This document shows positions 1-8,020 of a stretch of DNA of 64,000 nucleotides, in pieces. Every line of letters starts with the position of its first letter. Position 1 is the stretch's first letter. Both the position numbers and the translations under genes were made by a program. The stretch covers positions 23,436 to 87,435 of the forward strand of contig WRDO01000011.1 of assembly GCA_009779755.1 (NCBI GenBank), written 5' to 3'. Source of the stretch: Defluviitaleaceae bacterium (GTDB taxonomy: Bacteria; Bacillota; Clostridia; Lachnospirales; WQUN01). The notes under the pieces were generated by a model. That model was not told the DNA's origin and did no database searches. It saw nothing but the letters and a program-made list of their open reading frames with translations.

Positions 1-1414
1 GGATATCAGTTTCCGTGTCCACGAATAACGGGATTCGTAATCTGTCGAATGTAAGGCGTAATATCCCTTCGTACCGCGTGCGGTCGCCGCATAATACTGC
101 GATATCGTTAAAGCGGTAACCCCGTGTCCGTACCCATTCGCGTATACGGCTCGCCGCCGAAAGTACGGCATCGTACGGGTCGCGGGCGGGGATAAGTTCG
201 ATGGGGGGATTATTTATGACGTGGGTGGGTGGGGGGGTGGGGTTGAACGGTTGTTGACGGGAATGCGGGAGGGAGGGGATTCCGCTCCCTTGAAGGCGAA
301 GTCGGTCGCCGGAATCCCCTCCCTCCCGCATTGAGACGGCTCCGGCAGCAAAAGCCCCTTCGTTTCCGGCGTTATATATTTTCGCTTTGCCGACCCCCGC
401 CGTGGGTGTAAAATGCGCCACGAAAAACGCCATACCCGGATTGTGGGCATGGCGAAAATTATCTTCCATGTAAATAAGCGGTAACAATTCGATCCCCGCC
501 TGTATTGCGGCGTGGCTCAATTTTTCCTGCGTGGTACGCGGGGTTTCGCACAGCGGGTCAATAAAGCGCTGCGTGTCCCGTGTAGTAAGCGTAACACCCA
601 TATAAGCGGCACGCTTCATTATATATAAAAGCACCAGCCGTTCCTGCGGGGTAAAGCCCGAAAAACCATCCACCCAAATATGAGCGCCGTCCAACAACGG
701 CAACGCACCCTCCGTCACTTCCAAGCGCTGCGCCAGCAAATCCAACAAATCATCGGTCAACAAATACCGCCCGTCAACCGCTTCACGGTACTTGGTAAGG
801 ATCAACGAAAGATCGGAGAGCTTCGCGGACAACGCGGGGTCTCCGGGCATTTCCGGGACATCATGACGCGTAAGGGGAGGGATTCCGGCGACCGACTTTG
901 CACTCAAGGGAGCGGAATCCCTCCCCTTACGCGTCTCCGGAGCCCCGGCAATCCCCAATCCCCCGACAATCCCCGACCCCCCCGTCACCCGTAAAAGCAA
1001 ATCCTCAGCCGTAACGCGATAATGGTTCAACTCCGTCAGCGTCTTAGCCAACGTGTCAATAAAACCCTGTTTATCGTGCGCGCTTTGGTAATAAACAAAC
1101 GCGTCGGCGTTTTCAAACAAAACCTTACGCAGAATCATTGCCTTCGCCAATTCGTCCGCTATACGCCCCGGCGGGCCGCCCATCGCGGAAAACAAACGGT
1201 ATGCCAGCCGATTGAAGCTGAGCACCTGTACCCTTACGGTGGCGGCACGCTTAGTCAGCAGCAATCGTTCCGATTGCAAGGAAAATTGCTCCGGCACGAG
1301 GTAATACAAAGGTGTATTACCCGAAGGGGGCTGCGTATGGAAACGTTCAATTTCCTTCAGGCAATGCGCCGTTTTACCCGAACCCGGCGGGCCCGGAATG
1401 AATTGCAACGGCAT
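1..1414 (-). CDS. addB: ATP-dependent helicase/deoxyribonuclease subunit B, N-terminal part (truncated by window edge)
   Basis: AddB is one subunit of the AddAB helicase-nuclease that processes double-strand DNA ends for recombination, the Gram-positive counterpart of RecBCD. The frame stays open from ATG at 1414 to base 1, so about 471 residues are seen and the C-terminal helicase/nuclease part lies outside the window. Residues 1-15 carry a P-loop (GPPGSGKT), followed by AddB-like stretches such as LVPEQFSLQSER, VLSFNRLA and KQGF. The ATG directly follows the nitroreductase stop (TAAATG), suggesting translational coupling. Two segments, about residues 145-190 and 350-400, look foreign to the family: each contains a palindromic repeat read in frame and Gly- or Pro-rich low-complexity flanks (see repeats). 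Identification is by motif pattern; whether the inserts are tolerated is unknown. Confidence 0.85.
   Translation of the reverse strand, partial: MPLQFIPGPPGSGKTAHCLKEIERFHTQPPSGNTPLYYLVPEQFSLQSERLLLTKRAATVRVQVLSFNRLAYRLFSAMGGPPGRIADELAKAMILRKVLFENADAFVYYQSAHDKQGFIDTLAKTLTELNHYRVTAEDLLLRVTGGSGIVGGLGIAGAPETRKGRDSAPLSAKSVAGIPPLTRHDVPEMPGDPALSAKLSDLSLILTKYREAVDGRYLLTDDLLDLLAQRLEVTEGALPLLDGAHIWVDGFSGFTPQERLVLLYIMKRAAYMGVTLTTRDTQRFIDPLCETPRTTQEKLSHAAIQAGIELLPLIYMEDNFRHAHNPGMAFFVAHFTPTAGVGKAKIYNAGNEGAFAAGAVSMREGGDSGDRLRLQGSGIPSLPHSRQQPFNPTPPPTHVINNPPIELIPARDPYDAVLSAASRIREWVRTRGYRFNDIAVLCGDRTRYEGILRLTFDRLRIPLFVDTETDI
264..330. repeat. Palindromic repeat copy A inside addB
   Basis: Perfect 21-bp inverted arms (264-284 and 310-330) flank a 25-nt loop. 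The loop is the reverse complement of the copy B loop with three mismatches, so this is the same element in the opposite orientation. It is read in frame by addB, giving about 23 residues including GDSGDRL and GSGIPSL. Confidence 0.85.
865..935. repeat. Palindromic repeat copy B inside addB
   Basis: Perfect 23-bp inverted arms (865-887 and 913-935) flank a 25-nt loop homologous to copy A but inverted. The arm cores share GGGAGGGATTCCG-like sequence with copy A and diverge at the outer ends. It is translated in frame within addB (KGRDSAPL ... AGIPPL), with no stop introduced. Confidence 0.85.
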
Positions 1415-1936
1415 TTATTCAATCCACGTGACTTTCGCTTCGTCGTAAATGCCCCGTGCATTTGGTGATTCGTCGCGTTCACCAATCGCGATGATATTAA
1501 AAGGAAGATCGTTTTCGTTTAGTTCCAAGGCTTCCCGTACGGCTTTGATCAGCGGTTCCTTCGGATACACGCCGCACCAGCAGGTGCTTAAGCCCATCGC
1601 TTCGGCTTGGATAAGGATGTTTTCCGTAGCCGCGCCCAAATCCTGCGGGAAATACCCGCGTGCGATGCCGTCCTGCACGGTTTCCTGCGTTTGGGGTAGG
1701 GCGAGCATGACGATGGCCGCGGGGGCTTTGTACAACATTTTCGCCCAATTATGCGCATCGGCCAATTTATTAAGTGTTTCGCGGCATGTGATGGCGATAA
1801 ACCGCCAAGGCCGTGTGTTGCAAGCCGACGGCGAAAGCATCGCGGCTTCCAAAAGCGCCTTCAATTGTTCCTTGGATACGGGGGTGTCTTTAAACGAACG
1901 GATGCTGCGGCGGGTAAGAATGGGTTGGATAACCAT
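1415..1936 (-). CDS. Nitroreductase family protein
   Basis: A 173-residue NAD(P)H:FMN oxidoreductase-type protein, cytosolic and expected to bind FMN as a dimer. The N-terminus has the family signature TRRSIRSF (FMN phosphate binding), then SPSACNTRPWRF, and a C-terminal GxGE-like segment (IAIGERDESPN). The short length fits the small nitroreductases found in clostridia. The open frame begins upstream, but the ATG at 1936 is preceded by AGGAGGG at a good distance, so the shorter start is used. The stop codon abuts the addB ATG, so the two genes are probably co-transcribed, although no functional link is evident. A TATAAT-like -10 lies at 1983-1988 (minus). The substrate cannot be told from sequence. 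Confidence 0.85.
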   Translation of the reverse strand: MVIQPILTRRSIRSFKDTPVSKEQLKALLEAAMLSPSACNTRPWRFIAITCRETLNKLADAHNWAKMLYKAPAAIVMLALPQTQETVQDGIARGYFPQDLGAATENILIQAEAMGLSTCWCGVYPKEPLIKAVREALELNENDLPFNIIAIGERDESPNARGIYDEAKVTWIE

Positions 1937-2017
1937 TGTGGATCCCTCCTGCGTTAATGGTTGGATGCGTTTCATTCAAATCATTATATACATAAAACGC
2001 CGTAAATCACACGGATA

Positions 2018-2064
2018 TTGACAAATTTATTACATTCATGTTTCATAGGTGATATTTTATCACC
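2018..2064 (+). promoter_or_regulatory. Promoter region with 17-bp palindrome upstream of HD hydrolase gene
   Basis: TTGACA at 2018-2023 is followed 17 nt later by a weak -10 (TTTCAT, 2041-2046). Immediately downstream is a perfect palindrome GGTGATA-TTT-TATCACC (2048-2064), placed where a repressor would block initiation. The operator role is inference. Confidence 0.45.
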
Positions 2065-2132
2065 CGCATCAAGGAAACAAATTGTAGAAATGTTCATCCA
2101 AAGGGTTTTATTCTTAAAATGAGGAGATAACC

Positions 2133-2699
2133 ATGCTTACCTTAACCGAAGCCGAAAGCATTCTGCGTAAGTATAATAAAGAAGCGTTCCATATCCGGCA
2201 CGCGTTAACCGTTAGCGGTGTGTTGGGTTATTTCGCCCGGCAAGCGGACCCCGAACGGGTAGAATATTGGCGTATCGTGGGTATACTGCATGATACGGAC
2301 TTCGAACTGCACCCCGATGCGCATTGCGTGGCGGGTATCGAAATCCTGCGTACGGAAAACGTGCCCGAGAATATCATCCGCTCGGCATTGAGCCATGGTT
2401 GGGGTATGACCGCTTCTCCCTACGAACCGTTGCATGAAATGGAAAAAATCCTATATGCGGTGGACGAGCTTACCGGGCTGGTATGGGCGACGGCATTGAT
2501 GCGCCCGAGTAAATCCACGCAAGACCTCGAACTCGCCAGCGTAAAGAAGAAATTCAAGGATAAAAAATTCGCGGCCGGTTGCTCGCGTGAGACGATAACG
2601 AAAGGCGCGGAAATGCTGGGTTGGACCCTTGACGATTTGATCAGCGAAACGATCTTGGCCATGCGTTCATGCGAAAAGGATGTGGAAGGTAATGCCTAA
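2133..2699 (+). CDS. HD-domain phosphohydrolase family protein
   Basis: A 188-residue cytosolic protein of the HD superfamily of metal-dependent phosphohydrolases. Histidine and HD residues are visible: RHAL near residue 21, GILHDTDF near residue 50, then a later His (SHGWG) and Asp (YAVDELTG) consistent with an H...HD...H...D metal site. Proteins of this size are widespread in clostridia and often annotated as hydrolases of unknown substrate. The ATG is preceded by GAGGAGATAACC. The 3' end overlaps the tyrS start by 8 bp, so it is translationally coupled to tyrS and heads a plus-strand run of housekeeping genes. A 17-bp palindrome sits in its promoter. The substrate is unknown. Confidence 0.8.
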   Translation: MLTLTEAESILRKYNKEAFHIRHALTVSGVLGYFARQADPERVEYWRIVGILHDTDFELHPDAHCVAGIEILRTENVPENIIRSALSHGWGMTASPYEPLHEMEKILYAVDELTGLVWATALMRPSKSTQDLELASVKKKFKDKKFAAGCSRETITKGAEMLGWTLDDLISETILAMRSCEKDVEGNA

Positions 2700-3921
2700 C
2701 GTATACGATACCTTAAAGGAACGCGGCTACATTGCCCAATGCACCCACGAGGAGGAACTGCGCGAGCTGCTCGGCAGGGAGTCCGTCACTTTTTATCAAG
2801 GCTACGACCCTACTGCCGACAGCCTGACTACGGGTCACTTGTTGACTTTTATGGTCCACAAGCACATGCGGGACGCGGGTCACCGACTTATCACTCTTAT
2901 GGGTACGGGTACGGGTATGATAGGCGACCCATCCGAACGCAACGACATGCGTAAGGTGATGTCCCGCGAAACCGTCGCGTATAATATCGCCTGCTTCAAG
3001 GAGCAGATGACACGCTTCGTTGACTACAGCGGCGGCGACGCGATCATGGAGGAAAACGATTGGCTGTTGGAATTAAATTTGGCGGAATTTATGCGGGACA
3101 TCGGCATTCATTTTAATGTGAACCGTATGCTTGCCGCCGAATGTTACAAAGCGCGCCTTGCCGACGGCCTCACCGCTTTCGAATTAACCTACATGCTGAT
3201 GCAGGCTTACGATTTTCTGGAGCTGTACCGCCGTTATAACTGCCGTTTGCAATTGGGCGGAAGCGAGCAATGGGGCAACATCATTGCGGGCATCGATTTA
3301 ATACGCAAAAAGGAAGGCATACAGGCATACGGGCTCACCAATGTACTGCTTACCGCCGCGGACGGTTCAAAAATGGGCAAATCCGCGGGCAACGCCGTAT
3401 GGCTTTCCGCGGAAAGAACTTCACCCTACGATTTCTACCAGCATTGGCGTAATACCGCAGACGTAAACGTGATACGCGATTTGAAGCTGTTCACGTTTTT
3501 ACCGTTGGATGAAATTGAAGAAATGTCCCACTGTCAAGGCGCGGAGATTAACAAGGTCAAGGAAGTGCTCGCATACGAGGTGACCAAAATCGTCCACGGC
3601 GAAGAAGAAGCGCAAAAGGCGCAAAGTGCGGCGAAAGCGTTGTTTGCCGGCGGCAGCGGGGAAACGGAATCCATACCCTGCACGGATATATCCCGCACGG
3701 AAGCCGAAGAAGGTATCAATATCGTGGTATTGCTTGAAAAGATGGGATTAATCAAGTCCCGCAGCGAAGCGCGTCAATTGATCGCGCAAGGGGGCATTAA
3801 AGTAAACGAACAAAAAGCGGACAACCATGAATTGATAATAAAAGCAGATGATTTTGGACCGGACGGCTTCTTGCTGATTCAAAAAGGAAAAAAGATATAC
3901 CACCGCGGGCGGTTGGTGTGA
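2692..3921 (+). CDS. tyrS: Tyrosyl-tRNA synthetase
   Basis: A 409-residue class I aminoacyl-tRNA synthetase that charges tRNA-Tyr. The HIGH-equivalent occurs in PTADSLTTGHLL (about residues 40-51), the KMSKS-equivalent is KMGKS (about 227-231), and a C-terminal S4-type RNA-binding domain is visible (SRSEARQLIAQGGIKVN). The ATG at 2692 lies inside the end of the HD gene with GGAAGG upstream, and is preferred over the in-frame ATG 12 nt earlier. The stop overlaps the GTG start of engB (GTGA). A tRNA-Tyr gene lies in the same window at 21.3 kb. No T-box leader is visible; expression probably comes from the HD gene promoter. Confidence 0.96.
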   Translation: MPNVYDTLKERGYIAQCTHEEELRELLGRESVTFYQGYDPTADSLTTGHLLTFMVHKHMRDAGHRLITLMGTGTGMIGDPSERNDMRKVMSRETVAYNIACFKEQMTRFVDYSGGDAIMEENDWLLELNLAEFMRDIGIHFNVNRMLAAECYKARLADGLTAFELTYMLMQAYDFLELYRRYNCRLQLGGSEQWGNIIAGIDLIRKKEGIQAYGLTNVLLTAADGSKMGKSAGNAVWLSAERTSPYDFYQHWRNTADVNVIRDLKLFTFLPLDEIEEMSHCQGAEINKVKEVLAYEVTKIVHGEEEAQKAQSAAKALFAGGSGETESIPCTDISRTEAEEGINIVVLLEKMGLIKSRSEARQLIAQGGIKVNEQKADNHELIIKADDFGPDGFLLIQKGKKIYHRGRLV

Positions 3922-4523
3922 ACGAGCGCGAAGGCATTATCATCAACCGCACCGATATCGCCGCCACGGCGGTAACCTCTTCGCAATTCCCGTCAACGGG
4001 ATTACCCGAGGTCGCTTTTGTGGGGCGGTCAAACGTGGGTAAATCCTCTCTGATCAACGCCATGTTGGGACGTAAAAAACTGGCACGAACCAGTCGACAA
4101 CCCGGAAAAACCCGTACGATCAATTTTTTTTCGGTGGAGGATAAACTTTATTTCGTAGACCTGCCCGGTTACGGTTACGCCAAGGTTTCCAAAACGGAAC
4201 AGGAAAAATGGGGCGGCATGGTGGAGGGTTACTTAAAAAACCGCACGGTTTTGAAGCGTATCTTTATACTGGTTGATATCCGCCACGAACCCACCGCGGG
4301 CGACCGTATGATTTACGATTGGTGTATGCATTACGGCTTGCCTTTTTCGGTTGTGGCCACCAAATGCGACAAACTTTCGCGCAACCAAACCGCAAAACAA
4401 GTGGGGAGTCTGCGGCGAGGGTTGGGTACTGCCGATGTCATCCCCTTTTCCGGCGAAACGCGCCAAGGCCGTAACGACTTATGGGCGTTGATAATGGACA
4501 GTTGCGGGATTGATGTGCTATAG
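3918..4523 (+). CDS. engB: Ribosome biogenesis GTP-binding protein EngB/YsxC
   Basis: A 201-residue TRAFAC-class GTPase needed for assembly of the large ribosomal subunit. G motifs are clear: G1 GRSNVGKS (about residues 33-40), G3 DLPGYGYA, G4 TKCDKL. The length matches the family (about 195-210). It starts at GTG 3918, overlapping the tyrS stop by 4 bp (GTGA). The pairing with tRNA charging and RNA-binding genes makes this a translation-related operon. Nothing is missing from the catalytic core. Confidence 0.95.
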   Translation: MNEREGIIINRTDIAATAVTSSQFPSTGLPEVAFVGRSNVGKSSLINAMLGRKKLARTSRQPGKTRTINFFSVEDKLYFVDLPGYGYAKVSKTEQEKWGGMVEGYLKNRTVLKRIFILVDIRHEPTAGDRMIYDWCMHYGLPFSVVATKCDKLSRNQTAKQVGSLRRGLGTADVIPFSGETRQGRNDLWALIMDSCGIDVL

Positions 4524-4561
4524 TCAACGGAGAACCACAATATAACAAAGGCGGCGAGCGA

Positions 4562-4990
4562 ATGGCGGAAAGTGCTGTTACGGTTGGTAATATATATACG
4601 GGCACGGTGTTAAAGATCAAACCCTTCGGGGCGATCGTTTCCCTTCCCGGGGGTGTACCCGGCCTTGTGCATATATCGCAGATAACAAACGGATACGTGC
4701 AAAACGTAGCCGATGTGCTTAATGTGGGCGACGAGGTGGATGTACGCGTCGTGTCCTACGAAGAGGCGTCGGGCAAGATTTCCCTTTCAATGAAGGATGT
4801 ACCCCAATCGTCCCACTACGGCGGCTACGACGATGAAGAGGACGAAGAAGGCGAACATAATTACCGCTACGACGCACCGCCTGTAATAACCGCTGCGCAA
4901 GCCGCTTCCTTTGAGGAAAAATTCAAATCATGGCAAAAAATTTCCAACGAACGCATCGCCGGAATCAATAGGAGAAATAAACGGAGATAG
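4562..4990 (+). CDS. S1 RNA-binding domain protein (general stress protein 13/CvfD type)
   Basis: A 142-residue protein with one N-terminal S1 domain (about residues 8-77: VGNIYTGTVLKI, GLVHISQI, VGDEVDVRVV, KISLSMKD), then an acidic segment (DDEEDEEGE) and a basic C-terminus (INRRNKRR). The single-S1-plus-tail layout is that of the ribosome-associated YugI/CvfD family. ATG at 4562 has GCGGCGAGCG upstream, a modest ribosome binding site. It follows engB by 38 bp and converges on rqcP with only 6 bp between stops. The assignment to CvfD rather than another single-S1 protein is inference. Confidence 0.85.
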   Translation: MAESAVTVGNIYTGTVLKIKPFGAIVSLPGGVPGLVHISQITNGYVQNVADVLNVGDEVDVRVVSYEEASGKISLSMKDVPQSSHYGGYDDEEDEEGEHNYRYDAPPVITAAQAASFEEKFKSWQKISNERIAGINRRNKRR

Positions 4991-4996
4991 CCGCCG

Positions 4997-5242
4997 TCAT
5001 TCCATCAGGCGATACATCAGCGCGGCATTGTCCTTACGCACGACTTCCTTCACTGTAAGCACTTCGAATTTGATCGTTTTATCGCCGAAGCGTATCTCAA
5101 TAATATCGCCGACCTTAACATCCGCCGATGCCTTAGCCGGTTTGCCGTCAATCGTTACGCGCCCGGCATCACAAGCCTCATTCGCTACGGTACGCCGCTT
5201 GATTATACGGCTGACCTTCAAGTATTTATCTAAACGCATCAT
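4997..5242 (-). CDS. rqcP: S4-domain RNA-binding protein, RqcP/YabO type
   Basis: An 81-residue S4-fold protein. RqcP of Bacillus binds stalled 50S subunits and stabilises peptidyl-tRNA during Ala-tail synthesis in ribosome quality control. The sequence begins MRLDKYLKVSRIIKRRT and continues with the S4 pattern AGRVTIDGKPAKAS and VGDIIEIRFG; length and start match the family closely. AAAGGAATGA precedes tandem ATGs at 5242 and 5239. The GNAT gene stops at the adjacent base, so the two are coupled. Its partner RqcH is not in the window. Confidence 0.92.
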   Translation of the reverse strand: MMRLDKYLKVSRIIKRRTVANEACDAGRVTIDGKPAKASADVKVGDIIEIRFGDKTIKFEVLTVKEVVRKDNAALMYRLME

Positions 5243-5698
5243 TCATTCCTTTCTTTGGCAACATCCCAAGGGTAGTCCGTAATGCTCCATACAAATATGC
5301 GGGATACCCGCTTCTTCAAAGACCTCCCCGTATGGGGTAAATCCCAACTTTTCATAAAACGCCTGCGCCGTGAGCTGTGCATGAAGGATTTGACGTTCAC
5401 CGCCCATGATGCAGCAGGCCTTGATCAACGCCTGCATAATGCCCGTGCCCAATCCTTTGCCGCGGTGCTCGGGCAGCGTCGCTACGCGGCCGATCACATA
5501 GTCGTCGCGGGTAATCTTTACCCGTCCCGTGGCTACGGGCACGTCGTTTTCGTAAGCAACTACGTGGATGCACGCACCGTCGTCGCCTTCATATTCATCC
5601 TCGGGTGAAATGTTTTGTTCCTCGATAAAAACGCGGCTGCGCAGGGCATAAACGTCTTCCAATCCTTCCTCGCCGAAAAACCATTGCATGGTCAGCAT
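5243..5698 (-). CDS. GNAT family N-acetyltransferase (ElaA-like)
   Basis: A 151-residue acetyltransferase. The acetyl-CoA binding signature is RVATLPEHRGKGLGTGIMQALI (about residues 77-97; R/Q-x-x-G-x-G/A present), with the C-terminal HAQLTAQAFYEKLGFTPYG typical of the ElaA subgroup. The longest frame begins with GTG at 5707, but ATG at 5698 has GGGGTGG upstream and overlaps the wecB stop (ATGCTGA), so it is chosen. It lies between wecB and rqcP in one transcription direction. The substrate is unknown. Confidence 0.85.
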   Translation of the reverse strand: MLTMQWFFGEEGLEDVYALRSRVFIEEQNISPEDEYEGDDGACIHVVAYENDVPVATGRVKITRDDYVIGRVATLPEHRGKGLGTGIMQALIKACCIMGGERQILHAQLTAQAFYEKLGFTPYGEVFEEAGIPHICMEHYGLPLGCCQRKE

Positions 5699-6819
5699 AC
5701 ATACCACCCCAAAATCGCATCAACGATCCGTTTGCTCGCTTTGCCGTCCCCGAAGGGATTGGACGCGGCAGCCATACAGGCGTACGCTTCCTTGTCGGTT
5801 AAAAGGCGGGCGGCGGCGGCATAAATCGTTTCCTCCTCCACGCCTGCCAATACAAGCGTACCCGCGGCTAATCCTTCAGGGCGTTCGGTCACTTCCCGCA
5901 GGACGACGACAGGTATGTTAAAGGACGGGGCTTCCTCTTGTATACCGCCCGAATCGGATAAAATCAAATAAGAACGCTTCATCAGGTTATGCATGTCATG
6001 GATTTCCACTGCACTCGTAAGGAATACGTTATTGAGGTGGGCCAGATATTTTTTTGATTCCTCCCGCCCCGCGCCGTTGGGGTGCATCGGCCATATTAAT
6101 TGCACATCGGGGAAATCCGCCGCGATACGCCCTACGGCACGGCAGATATTTTCCATGGCAAGGCCGATATTCTCCCGCCGATGGGCGGTCATTAATAGAA
6201 TGCGCCTCGTGAAATCGAGGCCGTTTAGCACATCGTTTTGAAAGCGATATTCATCGGATGCCGTATATGCCAGCATGTCCACCGCCGTATTACCCGTAAC
6301 GAAAATCGAGGAATCGGGTATGTTTTCCTTTAACAAATAATCCCGCGACAATTCCGTGGGGGCGAAATGTAAATCTGTAAGGGCCGTGGTCAACTTACGG
6401 TTCATCTCCTCGGGGTAGGGGCGGTATTTGTCATACGTGCGCAGCCCGGCTTCCACGTGCCCGACCGCGACCTTCGCGTAAAAAGCGGACAACGCCGCGG
6501 CGAACGTTGTCGTCGTATCACCGTGTACCAACAATATATCGGGCTTATATCCATCAATGATCGGTTTCATCCCCGTCAATATACGGTTTACCACATCACC
6601 CATGCTTTGCCCCGTCGTCATCACGTTCAAATCCCAGTCGGGCACTACGCCAAAGGGGATAAGCGATTGGTCAAGCAACTCCCGATGCTGCGCGGTTACG
6701 CATACGCGTGATTCAAGGACGCCGCTCTCCGCGCGTTTCGCCAATTCCAACACCAACGGGACCATTTTATTCGCTTCCGCCCGTGTACCGAAAACCGTAA
6801 GGACCTTTACCGTACCCAT
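5692..6819 (-). CDS. wecB: UDP-N-acetylglucosamine 2-epimerase (non-hydrolysing)
   Basis: A 375-residue cytosolic enzyme interconverting UDP-GlcNAc and UDP-ManNAc, which supplies ManNAc for teichoic acid linkage units or capsule. Motifs: N-terminal KVLTVFGTRAEANKM, HVEAGLRT, the catalytic-site HRREN, and SDSGGIQEEAPS near the C-terminus. Length agrees with the family. The ATG at 6819 follows GAAAGGCGG. A TATACT -10 lies upstream on the minus strand near 6850 with a weak -35. The stop overlaps the GNAT gene start. In Gram-positives this gene commonly feeds wall polymer synthesis. Confidence 0.95.
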   Translation of the reverse strand: MGTVKVLTVFGTRAEANKMVPLVLELAKRAESGVLESRVCVTAQHRELLDQSLIPFGVVPDWDLNVMTTGQSMGDVVNRILTGMKPIIDGYKPDILLVHGDTTTTFAAALSAFYAKVAVGHVEAGLRTYDKYRPYPEEMNRKLTTALTDLHFAPTELSRDYLLKENIPDSSIFVTGNTAVDMLAYTASDEYRFQNDVLNGLDFTRRILLMTAHRRENIGLAMENICRAVGRIAADFPDVQLIWPMHPNGAGREESKKYLAHLNNVFLTSAVEIHDMHNLMKRSYLILSDSGGIQEEAPSFNIPVVVLREVTERPEGLAAGTLVLAGVEEETIYAAAARLLTDKEAYACMAAASNPFGDGKASKRIVDAILGWYVC

Positions 6820-6909
6820 ATCAAGCCGCCTTTCATACCATAATTAAGTATAAGCATATTCCATAGCCGTTATATACGCAAGTTTGTTGGGTTAAACCCG
6901 CGGCTTGCC

Positions 6910-6937
6910 TTGACAGCGCGGAAATAAATCGTATACT
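6910..6937 (+). promoter_or_regulatory. Sigma-A promoter for tRNA-Ser
   Basis: TTGACA (6910-6915), 16-nt spacer, TATACT (6932-6937), ending 19 bp before the tRNA. Near-consensus for the housekeeping sigma factor. Confidence 0.8.
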
Positions 6938-6956
6938 CTCTTGGAAGTATGATCAT

Positions 6957-7041
6957 GGATAGCTGGCCGAGCGGTCGAAGGCGGCGGTCTTGAAAACCGC
7001 AGAACTGAAAGGTTCCGGGGGTTCGAATCCCTCGCTATCCG
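6957..7041 (+). tRNA. tRNA-Ser (anticodon UGA)
   Basis: An 85-nt class II tRNA. The acceptor GGATAGC pairs with GCTATCC, with discriminator G. The anticodon stem GCGGT/ACCGC closes the loop CTTGAAA, giving anticodon TGA. A long variable arm precedes the T-arm GTTCGAATC. CCA is not encoded. It has its own promoter and runs into the 3' end of dgt 4 bp away, with no terminator between them. Confidence 0.95.
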
Positions 7042-7045
7042 ATTC

Positions 7046-8020
7046 CTACGCCTCCCAAGCGGAAGGCATATAGATTTCACGGAAGCGCTTCATGGCGAAG
7101 CGGTCGGTCATGCCTGCGATATAATCGGCTGCGGCTTGCGCGGGGTCGTCGCATCGCTCCCTCAGCTCGTCGGGTAATTTGTTGGGATGGGATATATAGT
7201 ATTCGAAAAGCAGACGCAAAAGCGTCTGTATTTTTTTGCGTTCGGATTGATGGAGTTGATGGGCGTAGGTATTTTCAAAGAGATAGGCGCGTAGTTCGGA
7301 CAGGATAACCACGACATCAGGGGAAAGGGAAACGGTATTTTTGCCCGTACTGTATCGTACCATGTCACGTACGAGGTAATCGATACGCGCAGTGGAGGTT
7401 TCGCCCAGTATTTCGCAAGCGGATTTGGGCAGGTCTGTCGGGATCAAAATCCTTGCGCGGATGGCGTCGTCGATGTCGTGGTTTATGTAAGCGATTTTAT
7501 CGGATAGTTTAACCACCCAGCCCTCCAATGTTTCGGGGTTGCCGCTGGTGCGGTGGTTTAATATCCCGTCGCGCACCTCATTCGTAAGGTTTAGATCCGA
7601 TGTGACGCGTACGCTTTGTTCATTGTGGCGGAAGCCGTCGGGTAACAGGGTGTCCAACGCGTCCTCACCCGTATGGCCGAAGGGGGTGTGCCCCAAGTCA
7701 TGCCCCAAAGCAATGGCCTCGGTCAAATCCTCGTTTAATAACAGCGCACGGGCGGCGGTGCGGGCGATTTGCGCCACTTCCAGCGTATGCGTTAGGCGGG
7801 TACGGTAATGGTCACCTTCGGGGGAAATGAATACCTGCGTTTTGTGCATCAACCGCCGGAATGCCTTGCAATGGGTGATCCTGTCACGGTCCTTTTGGAA
7901 TTCCGTACGTATCTCGCATTTTTCCGCGGGAAGGGAACGCCCCTTTGTGGTGATACTTTTCGCCGCGAAGGGGGAAAGGTGGGCCAGCTCATATTGTTCA
8001 CGTTGTTCCCGCAGGTTCAT
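7046..8020 (-). CDS. dgt: Deoxyguanosinetriphosphate triphosphohydrolase-like protein
   Basis: A 324-residue HD-superfamily dNTP triphosphohydrolase that releases tripolyphosphate from dNTPs and so limits dNTP pools. The family N-terminus is visible (EFQKDRDRITHCKAFRRL), then TRLTHTLEVAQI and LGHDLGHTPFGHTGE, with a downstream KLSDKIAYINHDIDDA metal-site segment. The size fits the short Gram-positive Dgt-like group. It overlaps the upstream glycosidase-like gene by 4 bp (ATGA), so the two are coupled at the end of a long minus-strand run starting at asnB. Confidence 0.92.
   Translation of the reverse strand: MNLREQREQYELAHLSPFAAKSITTKGRSLPAEKCEIRTEFQKDRDRITHCKAFRRLMHKTQVFISPEGDHYRTRLTHTLEVAQIARTAARALLLNEDLTEAIALGHDLGHTPFGHTGEDALDTLLPDGFRHNEQSVRVTSDLNLTNEVRDGILNHRTSGNPETLEGWVVKLSDKIAYINHDIDDAIRARILIPTDLPKSACEILGETSTARIDYLVRDMVRYSTGKNTVSLSPDVVVILSELRAYLFENTYAHQLHQSERKKIQTLLRLLFEYYISHPNKLPDELRERCDDPAQAAADYIAGMTDRFAMKRFREIYMPSAWEA

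Noticed and set aside
1937..1975. N-terminal extension of the nitroreductase
   Set aside because: The AGGAGGG ribosome binding site lies inside it, directly before the internal ATG.
5282..5608. 108-codon plus-strand frame
   Set aside because: It is antisense to the GNAT gene and shows no independent signals.
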